From CAIRDP01 sp037134895 (GTDB lineage: Bacteria; Bacteroidota; Bacteroidia; Bacteroidales; FEN-979), in the NCBI GenBank assembly GCA_037134895.1, contig JBAXLI010000009.1:1-64000 (forward strand): a stretch of DNA of 64,000 bases, read 5' to 3'. The translations under genes and the position numbers were made by a program. This document shows positions 1 to 8,370 of this stretch, in pieces (the stretch's first letter is position 1; each line of letters opens with the position of its first letter). Below the pieces are notes generated by a model. The model was not told where the DNA came from. It did not search any database and was given only the letters and a program-made list of their open reading frames with translations.

Positions 1-217
1 AATATTGTTAATTTTTAATGGTGCTCATTTCGGCTTCGCCGAACGTAACTCGTAACTCGTAATTATTCGCAATATTGTTAATTTTTAATGGTGCTCATTT
101 CGGCTTCGCCGAACGTAACTCGTAACTCGTAATTATTCGCAATATTGTTAATTTTTAATGGTGCTCATTTCGGCTTCGCCGAACGTAACTCGTAACTCGT
201 AACTCGTCATTCGTAAA
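1..217. repeat. 70-bp tandem repeat, about 2.9 copies, with embedded hairpin and 7-bp repeats
   Basis: Positions 1-70 and 71-140 are identical. A third copy starts at 141 and matches to about 200, then diverges into further heptamers. Each unit contains TTCGGCTTCGCCGAA, a 6-bp stem with a 3-nt loop, followed by 7-bp repeats of the form CGTAACT. The last copy carries CGTAACT three times, then CGTCATT and CGTAAAT, and runs up to the stop codon of cysD at 218. The left edge is cut by the window, so the array may be longer. There are no variable spacers. Confidence 0.95.
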
Positions 218-1123
218 TTAAAAATACCCTTCTTTCTTCCTGTCTTCCATGGCGGCATCCGACCTTTTGTCGTCATATCTTCCGCCCCTTTCGGTAACTC
301 TTGTCGCCGCTATCTCCTTGATGATGTCCTCAAGGTTATCCGCAGTCGACAACACAAGTCCGGTACATGAAATATCGCCCACGGTGCGGCAGCGAACCCG
401 GAGTTTTTCAACCTTCTCACTGGGTTTCATTGCCATGAAAGGAGCTTTGGCAAGCCAGATCCCGTCGCGGAAAAAAACCTCCCTTTCGTGAGTGAAATAA
501 AGACTGGGCAACTCAATATTTTCCTGCAATATATACTGCCAAACATCCATTTCGGTCCAGTTGCTGATAGGGAATACCCTGAAATGTTCTCCCATTCGCT
601 TTTTCCCGTTAAAAATATTCCAGAGTTCAGGCCTCTGGTTTTTAGGATCCCACTGCCCGAACTCATCCCTGTGTGAGAAAAACCGTTCCTTGGCCCTGGC
701 TTTCTCCTCATCTCTCCGGCCTCCGCCAATAGCGGCGTCGAACTTGAACTTCTCGATGGTATCGAGCAGGGTGACAGTTTGCAAAACGTTACGGCTCGCG
801 TTGATGCCCTTCTCTTCAATGACCCTTCCTGTATCTATCGATTCCTGAACCGAGCCCACAACGAGGCGGGCGTTGAATTTCCTTGCAAGTTCATCCCTGA
901 ACGCAATGGCTTCTTCAAAATTATGTCCGGTATCGATATGCAGCAGGGGGAATGGGATGGAGGCCGGGAAAAAAGCCTTTCTTGAAAGATGGACCAGTAC
1001 TATCGAATCTTTACCGCCGGAGAAAAGTAAAGCAGGCCGCTCAAACTGGGCGGCTACTTCCCGAAGAATATAAATGGCTTCCGACTCGAGCTCATTAAGA
1101 TGCGTCAATTTGTAGTCCTTCAT
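218..1123 (-). CDS. cysD: Sulfate adenylyltransferase subunit 2
   Basis: The product (about 301 aa) is the catalytic half of ATP sulfurylase, which with the GTPase CysN makes adenosine 5'-phosphosulfate from sulfate and ATP in the cytoplasm. The PP-loop SGGKDS lies near residues 35-40 and is followed by LLHIDTGHNF and the GGGRRDEEKARAKER segment typical of CysD. The end RGGRYDDKRSDAAMEDRKKEGYF is also characteristic, and the length is normal. I start at the ATG at 1123; an in-frame TTG at 1135 would nearly touch the preceding gene. It lies 14 bp downstream of wzc with no visible promoter, so it is probably co-transcribed with polysaccharide export genes. cysN is not in the window and could lie to the left. 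Confidence 0.93.
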   Translation of the reverse strand: MKDYKLTHLNELESEAIYILREVAAQFERPALLFSGGKDSIVLVHLSRKAFFPASIPFPLLHIDTGHNFEEAIAFRDELARKFNARLVVGSVQESIDTGRVIEEKGINASRNVLQTVTLLDTIEKFKFDAAIGGGRRDEEKARAKERFFSHRDEFGQWDPKNQRPELWNIFNGKKRMGEHFRVFPISNWTEMDVWQYILQENIELPSLYFTHEREVFFRDGIWLAKAPFMAMKPSEKVEKLRVRCRTVGDISCTGLVLSTADNLEDIIKEIAATRVTERGGRYDDKRSDAAMEDRKKEGYF

Positions 1124-1137
1124 TCCTGCCCTCAACC

Positions 1138-3633
1138 TTATGCTTTGCCGAAAATTTTCTGCAGAGTTGATGTTTTCTTTTTCGATGATTCCTTGTCGTC
1201 GGAATAATATCCGTAACCATATCCATGGCCGTAACCGTATCCATAGCCGTAACCATAGCCATAACCATAACCATATCCATACCCGTATCCGTAACCATAG
1301 CCGTAGGAACTCCGGGTGAGCCTTACGTCATTTATCAGGATTGCCAGACCAGGGATATTGCGTTTTTCCATATCCTGGATGATACTGGCAAAGATTTTTT
1401 TATGTGTATAATTCTGCCTGACAAGGAAAAGATTGGCATCGGCATATTTCATGAGAAGGAAAGCGTCGGTGACAAGACCAACCGGCGGCGTGTCAATGAT
1501 GATATAATCATAAATCTCCTTAAGCCTGGTGAACATCTCGCCACATTTATCGGAGGCGATAAGCTCGGCAGGATTCGGAGGAACCGGTCCGGCCATCACA
1601 ACGTCAAGGTTCTCTATTCCCGAAAACTGTATGATGTCTTCGATCTTGCTTTTGTTGATAAGGTAGGATGAGATACCTTCGGCATTGGTAAGCCCGAAGT
1701 CCTGGTAGATCTTTGGCTTACGAAGGTCAAAGCCCATCAGCAGGGTCTTTTTCCCATACATGGCATAGATACATGCAAGGTTGATGGAGGTAAACGTTTT
1801 ACCGGCACTGACCATATCGGCGGTTACCAGCACAGTAATCTTTTCTTTACCCTGGAGAAGGAACTGCAGATTGGTACGAACCGAACGGAACGACTCTGCA
1901 ATGGTTGATTTCGGAGAGTCCACAACGACTATTTCACTTGGTTTGTCATTATGGATGACATGCCCCACAATCGGAAGTTTGGTGATCCTCTCGATATCTT
2001 CCTTTTCCATGACCTTGTCATTGAAATAATCCTTTCCAAGAATATAGATTATCGGAAGGATGATCCCAAGGATAAGAGCGATGATATAGTTGAGGCTTTT
2101 CTTCGGGAATACCGGGCTTGTTCCCCCCATGGCCGTATCCACCACCTCATTGTCGGAGAGATTCGAAGCCTGGGTGATCTGGGCTTCGGAACGTTTTTGC
2201 ATCAGAAAAGTGTAAATGGCGTCGGTGAGTTTGAACCTGCGTTCGATACCAAAAAGCACACGCTGTGTTTCGGGCAGAGTGCTGATCCTTGCAGTGTACT
2301 GGGACACACGGTCGTTGATCTCCTTCATCGCAATATCATTCGTATTGATCGCGCTTTTAATGTTTTCGATCAGGGCGTTTTTAATTGTGGAGATCTGCTG
2401 GTCAATTGCAACAAGTGTCGGGTTCCTGCCCTTTGAATACTGGGATATTTCGGTGCGTTTGGTATACAGGTCGGTAAGCTTCATGGTAAGGTCGTTGAGC
2501 ATGGGATTCTCAACTCCCATCGAAGCGGGAACCACGAGCTCATCGAGTTTCTGGTTCTTTTCGAGGTACTGGTATAGGTTGCTCAGGTATTTTGACTGTA
2601 CCATCAAAACCGCTTTCTGATCCTGAAGGTCCATCATCTTGTCAAACACCTGTTTGGTAACATCATCAAGGTTCATGATCTCCTTGTTGGTACGGAAGAC
2701 TTCGAGGGCTTTTTCAGTTGAATGCAGGGTGTCGCTGATATCCTGAAGTTCGCTGTCGATAAAATTGATTGTACGTCCGGCTACAAGATTTTTACGCTCA
2801 AGGTCCTTCGCGAGATATTCCCTGGAAAGTGCATTCAGGAAATCGACCAGTTTGTTCACATTTCCGCCTTTCAGCTTGATCTCAACGATGGAAGCTTCCT
2901 TGTTGATGGGTTCAATGCTGAACCCTTTGAACTGGGTGACGAGCGAAGGATAATCATTGATCTGGAAGTAAAAACTCCTGTTCAGGTCTTTCTGCGGACT
3001 GAACAAAGGAGTAAGAAGCAGCCTGAAACGAAAATTGTCACCCTGCACCCAGCGGCCGAACTCATAGGTTTCATCCACCGCAACGCGCTCTTTACGATTG
3101 GCGATCTTTTCCTTTTTTGAAAAACTATAAAATTTAATGTCTTCTTCTTTCGCTTCCAAACGGTATTTGTCTTTCGAGGTAATGGAAACATTGAAGCGCA
3201 TGCTCACAGGCTGTGGAAAAGCCGTATCCAGTTCAACAGTGAAAGGAGTGTCCTTGTACAATTCTTTACTGATGAAATTCTCTTCGCTGTTGTAAGAAAC
3301 CTCGAAACCGATCTTGGAAATTGTACGGTATGTAAGTGAATAGGACGATAAAACACCGATCTCGTTCTGCAGGTTCTGCATATTGTTCAGACCTCCAAGC
3401 CCCATGATGGACTGGGCGTTCAACTTGTTCTCCGACTTGTCTTTGATAAGGATTGAAGTCTTTACCTCGTAAACCGGACTGGTATATTTATTGAAGATAA
3501 AAGCAATGATCAGGGCAATAAACACGGTCACCGCAAAGAAATACCAGTAGCGGTAGAATTTAAAAAGCAGAACCTTATAGTCGACCGACTGTTGTTGCTG
3601 CTGCTGTTGGAAGTCCTGGAGGTTATCGTTCAC
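1138..3633 (-). CDS. wzc: Polysaccharide co-polymerase and tyrosine autokinase (Wzc family)
   Basis: An inner-membrane protein controlling polymer length and export in Wzy-type polysaccharide assembly, with a cytoplasmic BY-kinase. After a short poly-Gln stretch comes a Wzz domain with TM1 near residues 30-50, a long periplasmic coiled-coil region, and TM2 (SLNYIIALILGIILPIIYIL) near 515-535. The kinase has a Walker A near 603-617 (VSAGKT, lacking the usual first Gly), Walker A' LLMGFDLRKP near 630-640, the PPNPAELI signature, and Walker B YIIIDTPP near 706-716. The tail is a run of about 16 Gly-Tyr pairs ending roughly 22 residues before the C-terminus. The start is GTG at 3633; the next in-frame codons upstream reach a stop. 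The upstream neighbour is the OPX exporter, 18 bp away. Confidence 0.93.
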   Translation of the reverse strand: MNDNLQDFQQQQQQQSVDYKVLLFKFYRYWYFFAVTVFIALIIAFIFNKYTSPVYEVKTSILIKDKSENKLNAQSIMGLGGLNNMQNLQNEIGVLSSYSLTYRTISKIGFEVSYNSEENFISKELYKDTPFTVELDTAFPQPVSMRFNVSITSKDKYRLEAKEEDIKFYSFSKKEKIANRKERVAVDETYEFGRWVQGDNFRFRLLLTPLFSPQKDLNRSFYFQINDYPSLVTQFKGFSIEPINKEASIVEIKLKGGNVNKLVDFLNALSREYLAKDLERKNLVAGRTINFIDSELQDISDTLHSTEKALEVFRTNKEIMNLDDVTKQVFDKMMDLQDQKAVLMVQSKYLSNLYQYLEKNQKLDELVVPASMGVENPMLNDLTMKLTDLYTKRTEISQYSKGRNPTLVAIDQQISTIKNALIENIKSAINTNDIAMKEINDRVSQYTARISTLPETQRVLFGIERRFKLTDAIYTFLMQKRSEAQITQASNLSDNEVVDTAMGGTSPVFPKKSLNYIIALILGIILPIIYILGKDYFNDKVMEKEDIERITKLPIVGHVIHNDKPSEIVVVDSPKSTIAESFRSVRTNLQFLLQGKEKITVLVTADMVSAGKTFTSINLACIYAMYGKKTLLMGFDLRKPKIYQDFGLTNAEGISSYLINKSKIEDIIQFSGIENLDVVMAGPVPPNPAELIASDKCGEMFTRLKEIYDYIIIDTPPVGLVTDAFLLMKYADANLFLVRQNYTHKKIFASIIQDMEKRNIPGLAILINDVRLTRSSYGYGYGYGYGYGYGYGYGYGYGYGYGHGYGYGYYSDDKESSKKKTSTLQKIFGKA
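1207..1305 (-). repeat. 6-bp codon repeat encoding the Gly-Tyr tail of Wzc
   Basis: About 99 bp built from repeated GGN-TAY codon pairs read on the minus strand, with one Gly-His interruption. Third positions vary, so this is not a perfect microsatellite and selection for the peptide is plausible. In BY-kinases the C-terminal tyrosine cluster is the autophosphorylation substrate. Array length could change by slippage in 6-bp steps without breaking the frame. Confidence 0.9.
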
Positions 3634-3651
3634 GAAAAATGAATTTACAGT

Positions 3652-4452
3652 TTACATTGTTTTCACATAATTGATCAGCAGGATACCGGCTGATATACCT
3701 GCCAGTACGATAGCCCAGGGGAAAGTTGAACCGAATCCCCAGCGTTTGTATGCCAGCGGCTGAACATATATGATATCGTTGGGCTGGAGGTAAAACTGGT
3801 CGCTCTTCAGGAAGGAATCGGAAAGCATATTCAGTTTGTACACCCTTGAACCACCAGGGACCTGTCGTATAAGCACCACCTTGTTCCTGTTGCCAAAATC
3901 AGTGATGTCATTGGCAAGGGAAATTGCTTCAAAGAAATTGATCTTGTCCTGGTAAATAGTGAATTCACCCGGGCGGCCGACTTCACCGAGTATCGTTATC
4001 TTGAAGTTCACCATTTTTACAACGACGACAGTTTCTTTCAGATATTCGTCAACCAGTTTCTGCAGTACATCCTTAACCTGTGTTACAGTCAGGTCTTTGA
4101 TCATGATCCTTCCGACGACGGGAAAATCGATATACCCGTCGGGGCTTACCGAATAAGAATTCAGGTAGATGCTGGCATCATTGGCATAGTCATTATAATT
4201 GCTCGACGACGACTGCTTGTTAAAGAACATATTGCTCTTGTCGTCAAGGCTGAACAATTTGATGTACACATTATCCCTGGGCTGTATCCTGTAGTCGGGC
4301 GGATGTTTGTGTGCATAGATGCTGGCAGTGTCTTTCTCCTGCTGCTTTTGTAAATAAAGGATCTTTTTCTGAGGTACGCAGGACGAAAGTATTACAGTAA
4401 TTACAAGCAAAAGAAAAGCTACTTTGGGTAGCAGTTTATGGAATTGCTTCAT
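3652..4452 (-). CDS. wza: Outer-membrane polysaccharide export lipoprotein (OPX/Wza family)
   Basis: The product (about 266 aa) forms or gates the outer-membrane exit for exopolysaccharide. It has a lipoprotein signal with LSSC lipobox near residue 24, a Poly_export domain (PPDYRIQPRDNVYIKLFS through YSVSPDGYIDFPVVGRI) and an SLBB-like domain (VNFKITILGEVGRPGEFTIYQDKINFFEAISLANDI). A hydrophobic C-terminal helix (FPWAIVLAGISAGILLINYV) is typical of the shorter Bacteroidota OPX proteins. I choose the ATG at 4452 over a TTG at 4476, because the TTG overlaps a candidate -7 promoter element. It is the first gene of a leftward unit with wzc and cysD. Confidence 0.9.
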   Translation of the reverse strand: MKQFHKLLPKVAFLLLVITVILSSCVPQKKILYLQKQQEKDTASIYAHKHPPDYRIQPRDNVYIKLFSLDDKSNMFFNKQSSSSNYNDYANDASIYLNSYSVSPDGYIDFPVVGRIMIKDLTVTQVKDVLQKLVDEYLKETVVVVKMVNFKITILGEVGRPGEFTIYQDKINFFEAISLANDITDFGNRNKVVLIRQVPGGSRVYKLNMLSDSFLKSDQFYLQPNDIIYVQPLAYKRWGFGSTFPWAIVLAGISAGILLINYVKTM

Positions 4453-4473
4453 GGATGCCGGAAATTGAGTGCG

Positions 4474-4501
4474 CAAAATTAAGGAATTTCAGGCAAAACT
4501 A
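4474..4501 (-). promoter_or_regulatory. Candidate -7 elements upstream of wza
   Basis: Two matches to the Bacteroidota -7 element TAnnTTTG lie upstream of wza on the minus strand: TAATTTTG (4474-4481) and TAGTTTTG (4494-4501). I see no well-spaced TTG -33 element for either, so the assignment rests on the -7 motif and position only. Confidence 0.35.
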
Positions 4502-4543
4502 ATAAAATAGGCCCATATCCTAAAATTTTCATGACAAAATAAG

Positions 4544-4578
4544 TTGGTTGTTGGTTGTTGGTAGTTGGTAGTTGGAAG
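4544..4578. repeat. Five tandem heptamers (TTGGTTG/TTGGTAG)
   Basis: TTGGTTG occurs twice, then TTGGTAG twice, then TTGGAAG, in exact 7-bp register, in the gap between miaB and wza. The same 7-bp period with other sequences is seen at 1-217, 9542-9653, 39706-39733 and 62371-62405. Confidence 0.93.
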
Positions 4579-4598
4579 ATATTCAATAAGTTGTCACT

Positions 4599-5933
4599 TT
4601 AAATAGCTTCTCCTATCAAAGTGGCCGAAGTGGCCTTTTTTACGACAACCTTCGCATATTCACCAGGTTTCTGAGCTGTTTTGGGGAACACGATCACCTT
4701 GTTCTGGGAGTTGCGGCCAAAGTACTGTTTATCAGAGCGCTTTGATTCACCTTCGATCAGGACTTCGAACGTTTTACCGATATCATAATGGTTGCTGGCC
4801 GATGAAAGCTCCTGCTGAAGATCGATAATTTCTCTCAACCTGCGTTCCTTGACCTCTTCAGGAACATTATCGTCAAACTGATCAGCCGCCAGGGTTTGGG
4901 GCCTTTCGGAATACTTGAAAGTAAAGGCATAGTCAAACGCGGCTTCCCTCATCAGAGCTAGGGTTTGTTTATGGTCTTCTTCGGTCTCGTCGCAAAATCC
5001 AGTGATGATATCGGTTGATACGGCGCATCCGGGGATCAGGCTCCTGACAGCACGAACCTTATCAAGGTATTCCTCACGGGTATATTTCCTGTTCATTTTA
5101 TCGAGCACTGCGTTGCTCCCGCTCTGTACCGGGAGGTGGATGGCCCTGCAGATATTTGGCTGCCTGGCAATTACATCAATCAGTTCCTTTGACAGGTCTT
5201 TGGGATGCGAAGTGGCAAAGCGGACCCTGAGCTGAGGATCGAGATCAGCGATCCGTTGAAGCAGGATGGGAAAATTCACCCTTTGAGTGCCCGTTTCCCA
5301 TTCATAGGAATTCACGTTCTGTCCAAGCAGGGTGACTTCCCTGTATCCTTGTATAAACAAGTCTTTCGATTCGCGGATAACCGATTCCGGATCCCGGCTT
5401 CTTTCCACTCCACGGGCATAAGGCACCACGCAGTAGGTACAGAAATTCTCGCATCCGCGCATGATCGAAATGAAGGCCGAAACCCCATTCGAATCAAGCC
5501 TCACCGGGTTGATATCCGCATAAGTCTCATCCGCAGACAACATAGTATCTATAGCTTTTTGTCCTGAATTTACCTGTTCAAGCAAATGGGGAAGGTGGCG
5601 GTATGAATCGGGGCCGGCGATCAGGTCGAGAAGCTGTTCTTCCTCCATCAGGGCGGTTTTCGTTCGTTCTGCCATGCAGCCCAGCAGTCCGATAGTCAGT
5701 GAGGGCTTCTTCTTCCGCAGTGAACGGAAATACTGAAGGCGTTTTCTCACCCTGTCTTCGGCATGTTCACGTATCGAACAGGTATTTAGTAATACAATAT
5801 CGGCTGTTTCAAGTTCAGTTGATGCCTCAAAACCTTCGGCAGTCAGGATTGATGCAACGATCTCACTGTCAGAGAAATTCATCTGGCAGCCATAGGTCTC
5901 TATATAGAATTTTCTGTTTTTTTCTGCTGTCAT
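4599..5933 (-). CDS. miaB: tRNA-2-methylthio-N6-dimethylallyladenosine synthase
   Basis: A radical-SAM methylthiotransferase that adds the 2-methylthio group to i6A37 in tRNAs reading UNN codons. The N-terminal UPF0004 domain carries the cluster cysteines in YIETYGCQMN (C16), NTCSIREHAEDR (about C52) and GLLGCMAER. The radical-SAM motif is CENFCTYC followed by VVPYARGVERSR. A TRAM domain closes the protein (FEVLIEGESKRSDKQYFGRNSQNKVIVF and on). The length of 444 aa is normal for the family. The start is ATG at 5933. It is transcribed divergently from topA. Confidence 0.96.
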   Translation of the reverse strand: MTAEKNRKFYIETYGCQMNFSDSEIVASILTAEGFEASTELETADIVLLNTCSIREHAEDRVRKRLQYFRSLRKKKPSLTIGLLGCMAERTKTALMEEEQLLDLIAGPDSYRHLPHLLEQVNSGQKAIDTMLSADETYADINPVRLDSNGVSAFISIMRGCENFCTYCVVPYARGVERSRDPESVIRESKDLFIQGYREVTLLGQNVNSYEWETGTQRVNFPILLQRIADLDPQLRVRFATSHPKDLSKELIDVIARQPNICRAIHLPVQSGSNAVLDKMNRKYTREEYLDKVRAVRSLIPGCAVSTDIITGFCDETEEDHKQTLALMREAAFDYAFTFKYSERPQTLAADQFDDNVPEEVKERRLREIIDLQQELSSASNHYDIGKTFEVLIEGESKRSDKQYFGRNSQNKVIVFPKTAQKPGEYAKVVVKKATSATLIGEAI

Positions 5934-5977
5934 ATATCACTTTTCCGGTTTCGGCGGATTAAGGATTAAAATGGGCA

Positions 5978-6012
5978 CAAAGGTACGTATTATGTTAATT
6001 GTCGTACTTTTG
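5978..6012. promoter_or_regulatory. Divergent -7 elements between miaB and topA
   Basis: TACCTTTG reads leftward at 5978-5985, 45 bp before the miaB start. TACTTTTG reads rightward at 6005-6012, 35 bp before the topA start. Both fit TAnnTTTG. Neither has a clear TTG at the expected distance, so these are motif-only calls. The rightward element argues against a topA start upstream of 6012. Confidence 0.4.
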
Positions 6013-6046
6013 TAGCCGGATTGGGATATTGAAATCCATAACTACG

Positions 6047-8365
6047 ATGACGAAAAACTTAGTGATTGTTGAGTCTCCCGCGAAAGCGAAGACCATTGGC
6101 GGATTCCTGGGGAACGATTTTACAGTAAGATCATGCATGGGACATGTGGCAGATCTTTCAAAGAAAGACCTTGGGGTTGATGTTGCAAAAGGGTTTGAAC
6201 CAAATTATATTGTGTCTCCCGACAAAAAGAAGATCGTTGGCGATCTTAAGAAACTGGCCCATGAGAGCGATTTTATCTGGCTGGCGTCTGACGAGGACCG
6301 TGAGGGTGAAGCCATTTCATGGCATCTCATGGAAACGCTGGGATTGAAGAAAGAGAATACAAGGCGGATAGCATTCCACGAAATTACCAAAACTGCTATC
6401 CTTGAAGCCATTGAAAATCCAAGAGAGCTAGATATGAACCTGGTCGATGCCCAGCAGGCAAGGCGCATCCTCGACAGGCTTGTAGGCTTCGAGCTTTCGC
6501 CTCTTCTCTGGAAAAAGATCAAACCTTCCTTATCTGCAGGGAGGGTGCAGTCTGTTGCCGTCAGGCTGATTGTTGAGCGTGAAGACGAGATCAGGAATTT
6601 CCAGTCGGTATCTTCTTACCGTATCAGCGGGGATTTCGTGATCCAGGACGGCAAGAAGCTGAAATCGTTCAATGCTGAACTTAACAAGAGATTCCAGACT
6701 AAAGACGAAGCTCTGAATTTCCTGAAACAATGCATTGCGGTTCAATATACCGTTGAAGATGTTGAAACCCGGCCTTCGAAGAAATCGCCGGCCCCGCCTT
6801 TCACAACTTCGACACTTCAGCAGGAAGCCTCACGCAAACTTGGTTTCTCTGTAGCAAATACCATGAGGGTGGCCCAGGAGCTTTATGAATCAGGGAAGAT
6901 CACCTATATGAGGACCGACTCTGTCAACCTTTCAGATATGGCAATTGCCATGGCAAAAAAGGAAGTGACTGACAGTTTTGGCGAGGAATATGTGAAAACC
7001 CGCCGGTATGCTACAAAGTCGAAAGGCGCACAGGAAGCTCACGAAGCCATCCGCCCCACATACCTGCGTGATAAGAACGTAGAATCTGACCGCTCAGGCA
7101 AACGACTGTATGACCTGATCTGGAAACGCACCATTGCTTCCCAGATGGCCGATGCAGAACTTGAAAAAACCAATGTTACCATCGGGATCACAGGCAAATC
7201 AGAAAAGTTCATTGCAAAAGGGGAAGTGATCAAATTTGACGGCTTCCTTAAAGTTTATATGGAGTCTTCGGATGAGGAAGGCCCTGAAGACCAGGAAGGT
7301 GTTCTGCCCCCGCTCAAAACGGGAGAGAAGCTTTCGTTGCAGGAAATGATAGCCCAGCAGAAGTTCACACAGCAGCCTTTCAGGTATACCGAAGCAATGC
7401 TTGTTAAAAAGCTTGAAGAACTTGGCATCGGCCGGCCTTCGACCTATGCACCCATCATCTCTACCATTCAGAAACGGGAATACGTGGTTAAGGAAGAAAG
7501 GACCGGTGTACAGAGGAATTATGATTTCATCAGTCTTACAGACAGCAAGATCAAAGAAGAAGTAAGGACCGAGACCGTTGGGTATGAAAAGGGGAAACTG
7601 TTTCCCACGGATATAGGCGGACTGGTTACCGGTTACCTTGTTGAGAATTTCGATAATATTATGGATTACAATTTCACCGCTACGGTGGAAGAGGAGTTTG
7701 ATGTCATTGCCGAGGGCAAGCTGAAGTGGAAGCAAATGCTGAAGGAGTTTTATTTCCCCTTCCATGAAAAAATTGAAGGCGCACTCGAGAGTACAAAAAA
7801 AGTCAAAGGTGAAAAGCTGCTTGGGACCGACCCTGTTACCGGGTTGAATGTGTACGTGAAGATCGGACGTTTTGGCCCAATGGCCCAGCTCGGGGAATCG
7901 GATAATGAGGAGAAACCAAGGTTTGCAGCGCTTAAAAAAGGCCAGAGCATAGATACCATCAGCCTGCCGGAAGCCCTTGAATTGTTTAAACTCCCACGCT
8001 CACTGGGGGATTTCGAGGGAACAGAGGTCATTGTTTCGGCCGGCAAATTCGGACCGTATGTAAAGCATAAATCAGCTTTTTATTCCCTGCCTGCTTCTGA
8101 TGATCCCTTAAGCGTGGCTCTCGCCAGGGCTATAGAGATCATCCAGGCCAAGCGGCATGAGGAAATCAAGAAGGTGATCAGGGAGTATCCCGAGGATCCG
8201 GATATCAAAGTATTGAATGGCAGGTATGGTCCGTACATCACCCTTAAGAAGGAAAACTACAAGATCCCCAAGGGAAAAACTGCAGCTGAACTAAGCTACG
8301 AAGATGTGAAGGCCATCATAAGCTCAAGCGAACCTACGAAATCCAAATCCAGAAAGAAAAAATAA
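6047..8365 (+). CDS. topA: DNA topoisomerase I (type IA)
   Basis: Relaxes negative supercoils by transient single-strand cleavage. The Toprim domain starts at NLVIVESPAKAKTI (residues 4-17) with the acidic DEDREGEAISWH motif. The catalytic Tyr is in GKITYMRTDS, Y287 from this start. The C-terminal part has several topoisomerase C-terminal repeats (for example VKIGRFGPMAQLG, SAGKFGPYVKHK, GRYGPYITLKKENY) and a Lys-rich tail, without the four-cysteine zinc fingers of the E. coli enzyme, as is usual in Bacteroidota. The ATG at 6047 (MTKNLVIVE) places the Toprim domain at the usual position; an earlier TTG at 5999 would add an unlikely leader. The next gene follows after 5 bp. Confidence 0.97.
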   Translation: MTKNLVIVESPAKAKTIGGFLGNDFTVRSCMGHVADLSKKDLGVDVAKGFEPNYIVSPDKKKIVGDLKKLAHESDFIWLASDEDREGEAISWHLMETLGLKKENTRRIAFHEITKTAILEAIENPRELDMNLVDAQQARRILDRLVGFELSPLLWKKIKPSLSAGRVQSVAVRLIVEREDEIRNFQSVSSYRISGDFVIQDGKKLKSFNAELNKRFQTKDEALNFLKQCIAVQYTVEDVETRPSKKSPAPPFTTSTLQQEASRKLGFSVANTMRVAQELYESGKITYMRTDSVNLSDMAIAMAKKEVTDSFGEEYVKTRRYATKSKGAQEAHEAIRPTYLRDKNVESDRSGKRLYDLIWKRTIASQMADAELEKTNVTIGITGKSEKFIAKGEVIKFDGFLKVYMESSDEEGPEDQEGVLPPLKTGEKLSLQEMIAQQKFTQQPFRYTEAMLVKKLEELGIGRPSTYAPIISTIQKREYVVKEERTGVQRNYDFISLTDSKIKEEVRTETVGYEKGKLFPTDIGGLVTGYLVENFDNIMDYNFTATVEEEFDVIAEGKLKWKQMLKEFYFPFHEKIEGALESTKKVKGEKLLGTDPVTGLNVYVKIGRFGPMAQLGESDNEEKPRFAALKKGQSIDTISLPEALELFKLPRSLGDFEGTEVIVSAGKFGPYVKHKSAFYSLPASDDPLSVALARAIEIIQAKRHEEIKKVIREYPEDPDIKVLNGRYGPYITLKKENYKIPKGKTAAELSYEDVKAIISSSEPTKSKSRKKK

Positions 8366-8370
8366 GGGCC

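Noticed and set aside
1..217. Possible CRISPR array from regularly repeated units
   Set aside because: The repeats are directly adjacent 70-bp units without variable spacers, and no cas genes are nearby.
1225..1671. Open frame on the plus strand opposite wzc
   Set aside because: It is the antisense of the Gly-Tyr repeat and kinase domain; the low-complexity peptide has no independent support.
5999..6046. N-terminal extension of topA from a TTG
   Set aside because: A -7 promoter element lies within it and the family start fits the ATG at 6047.
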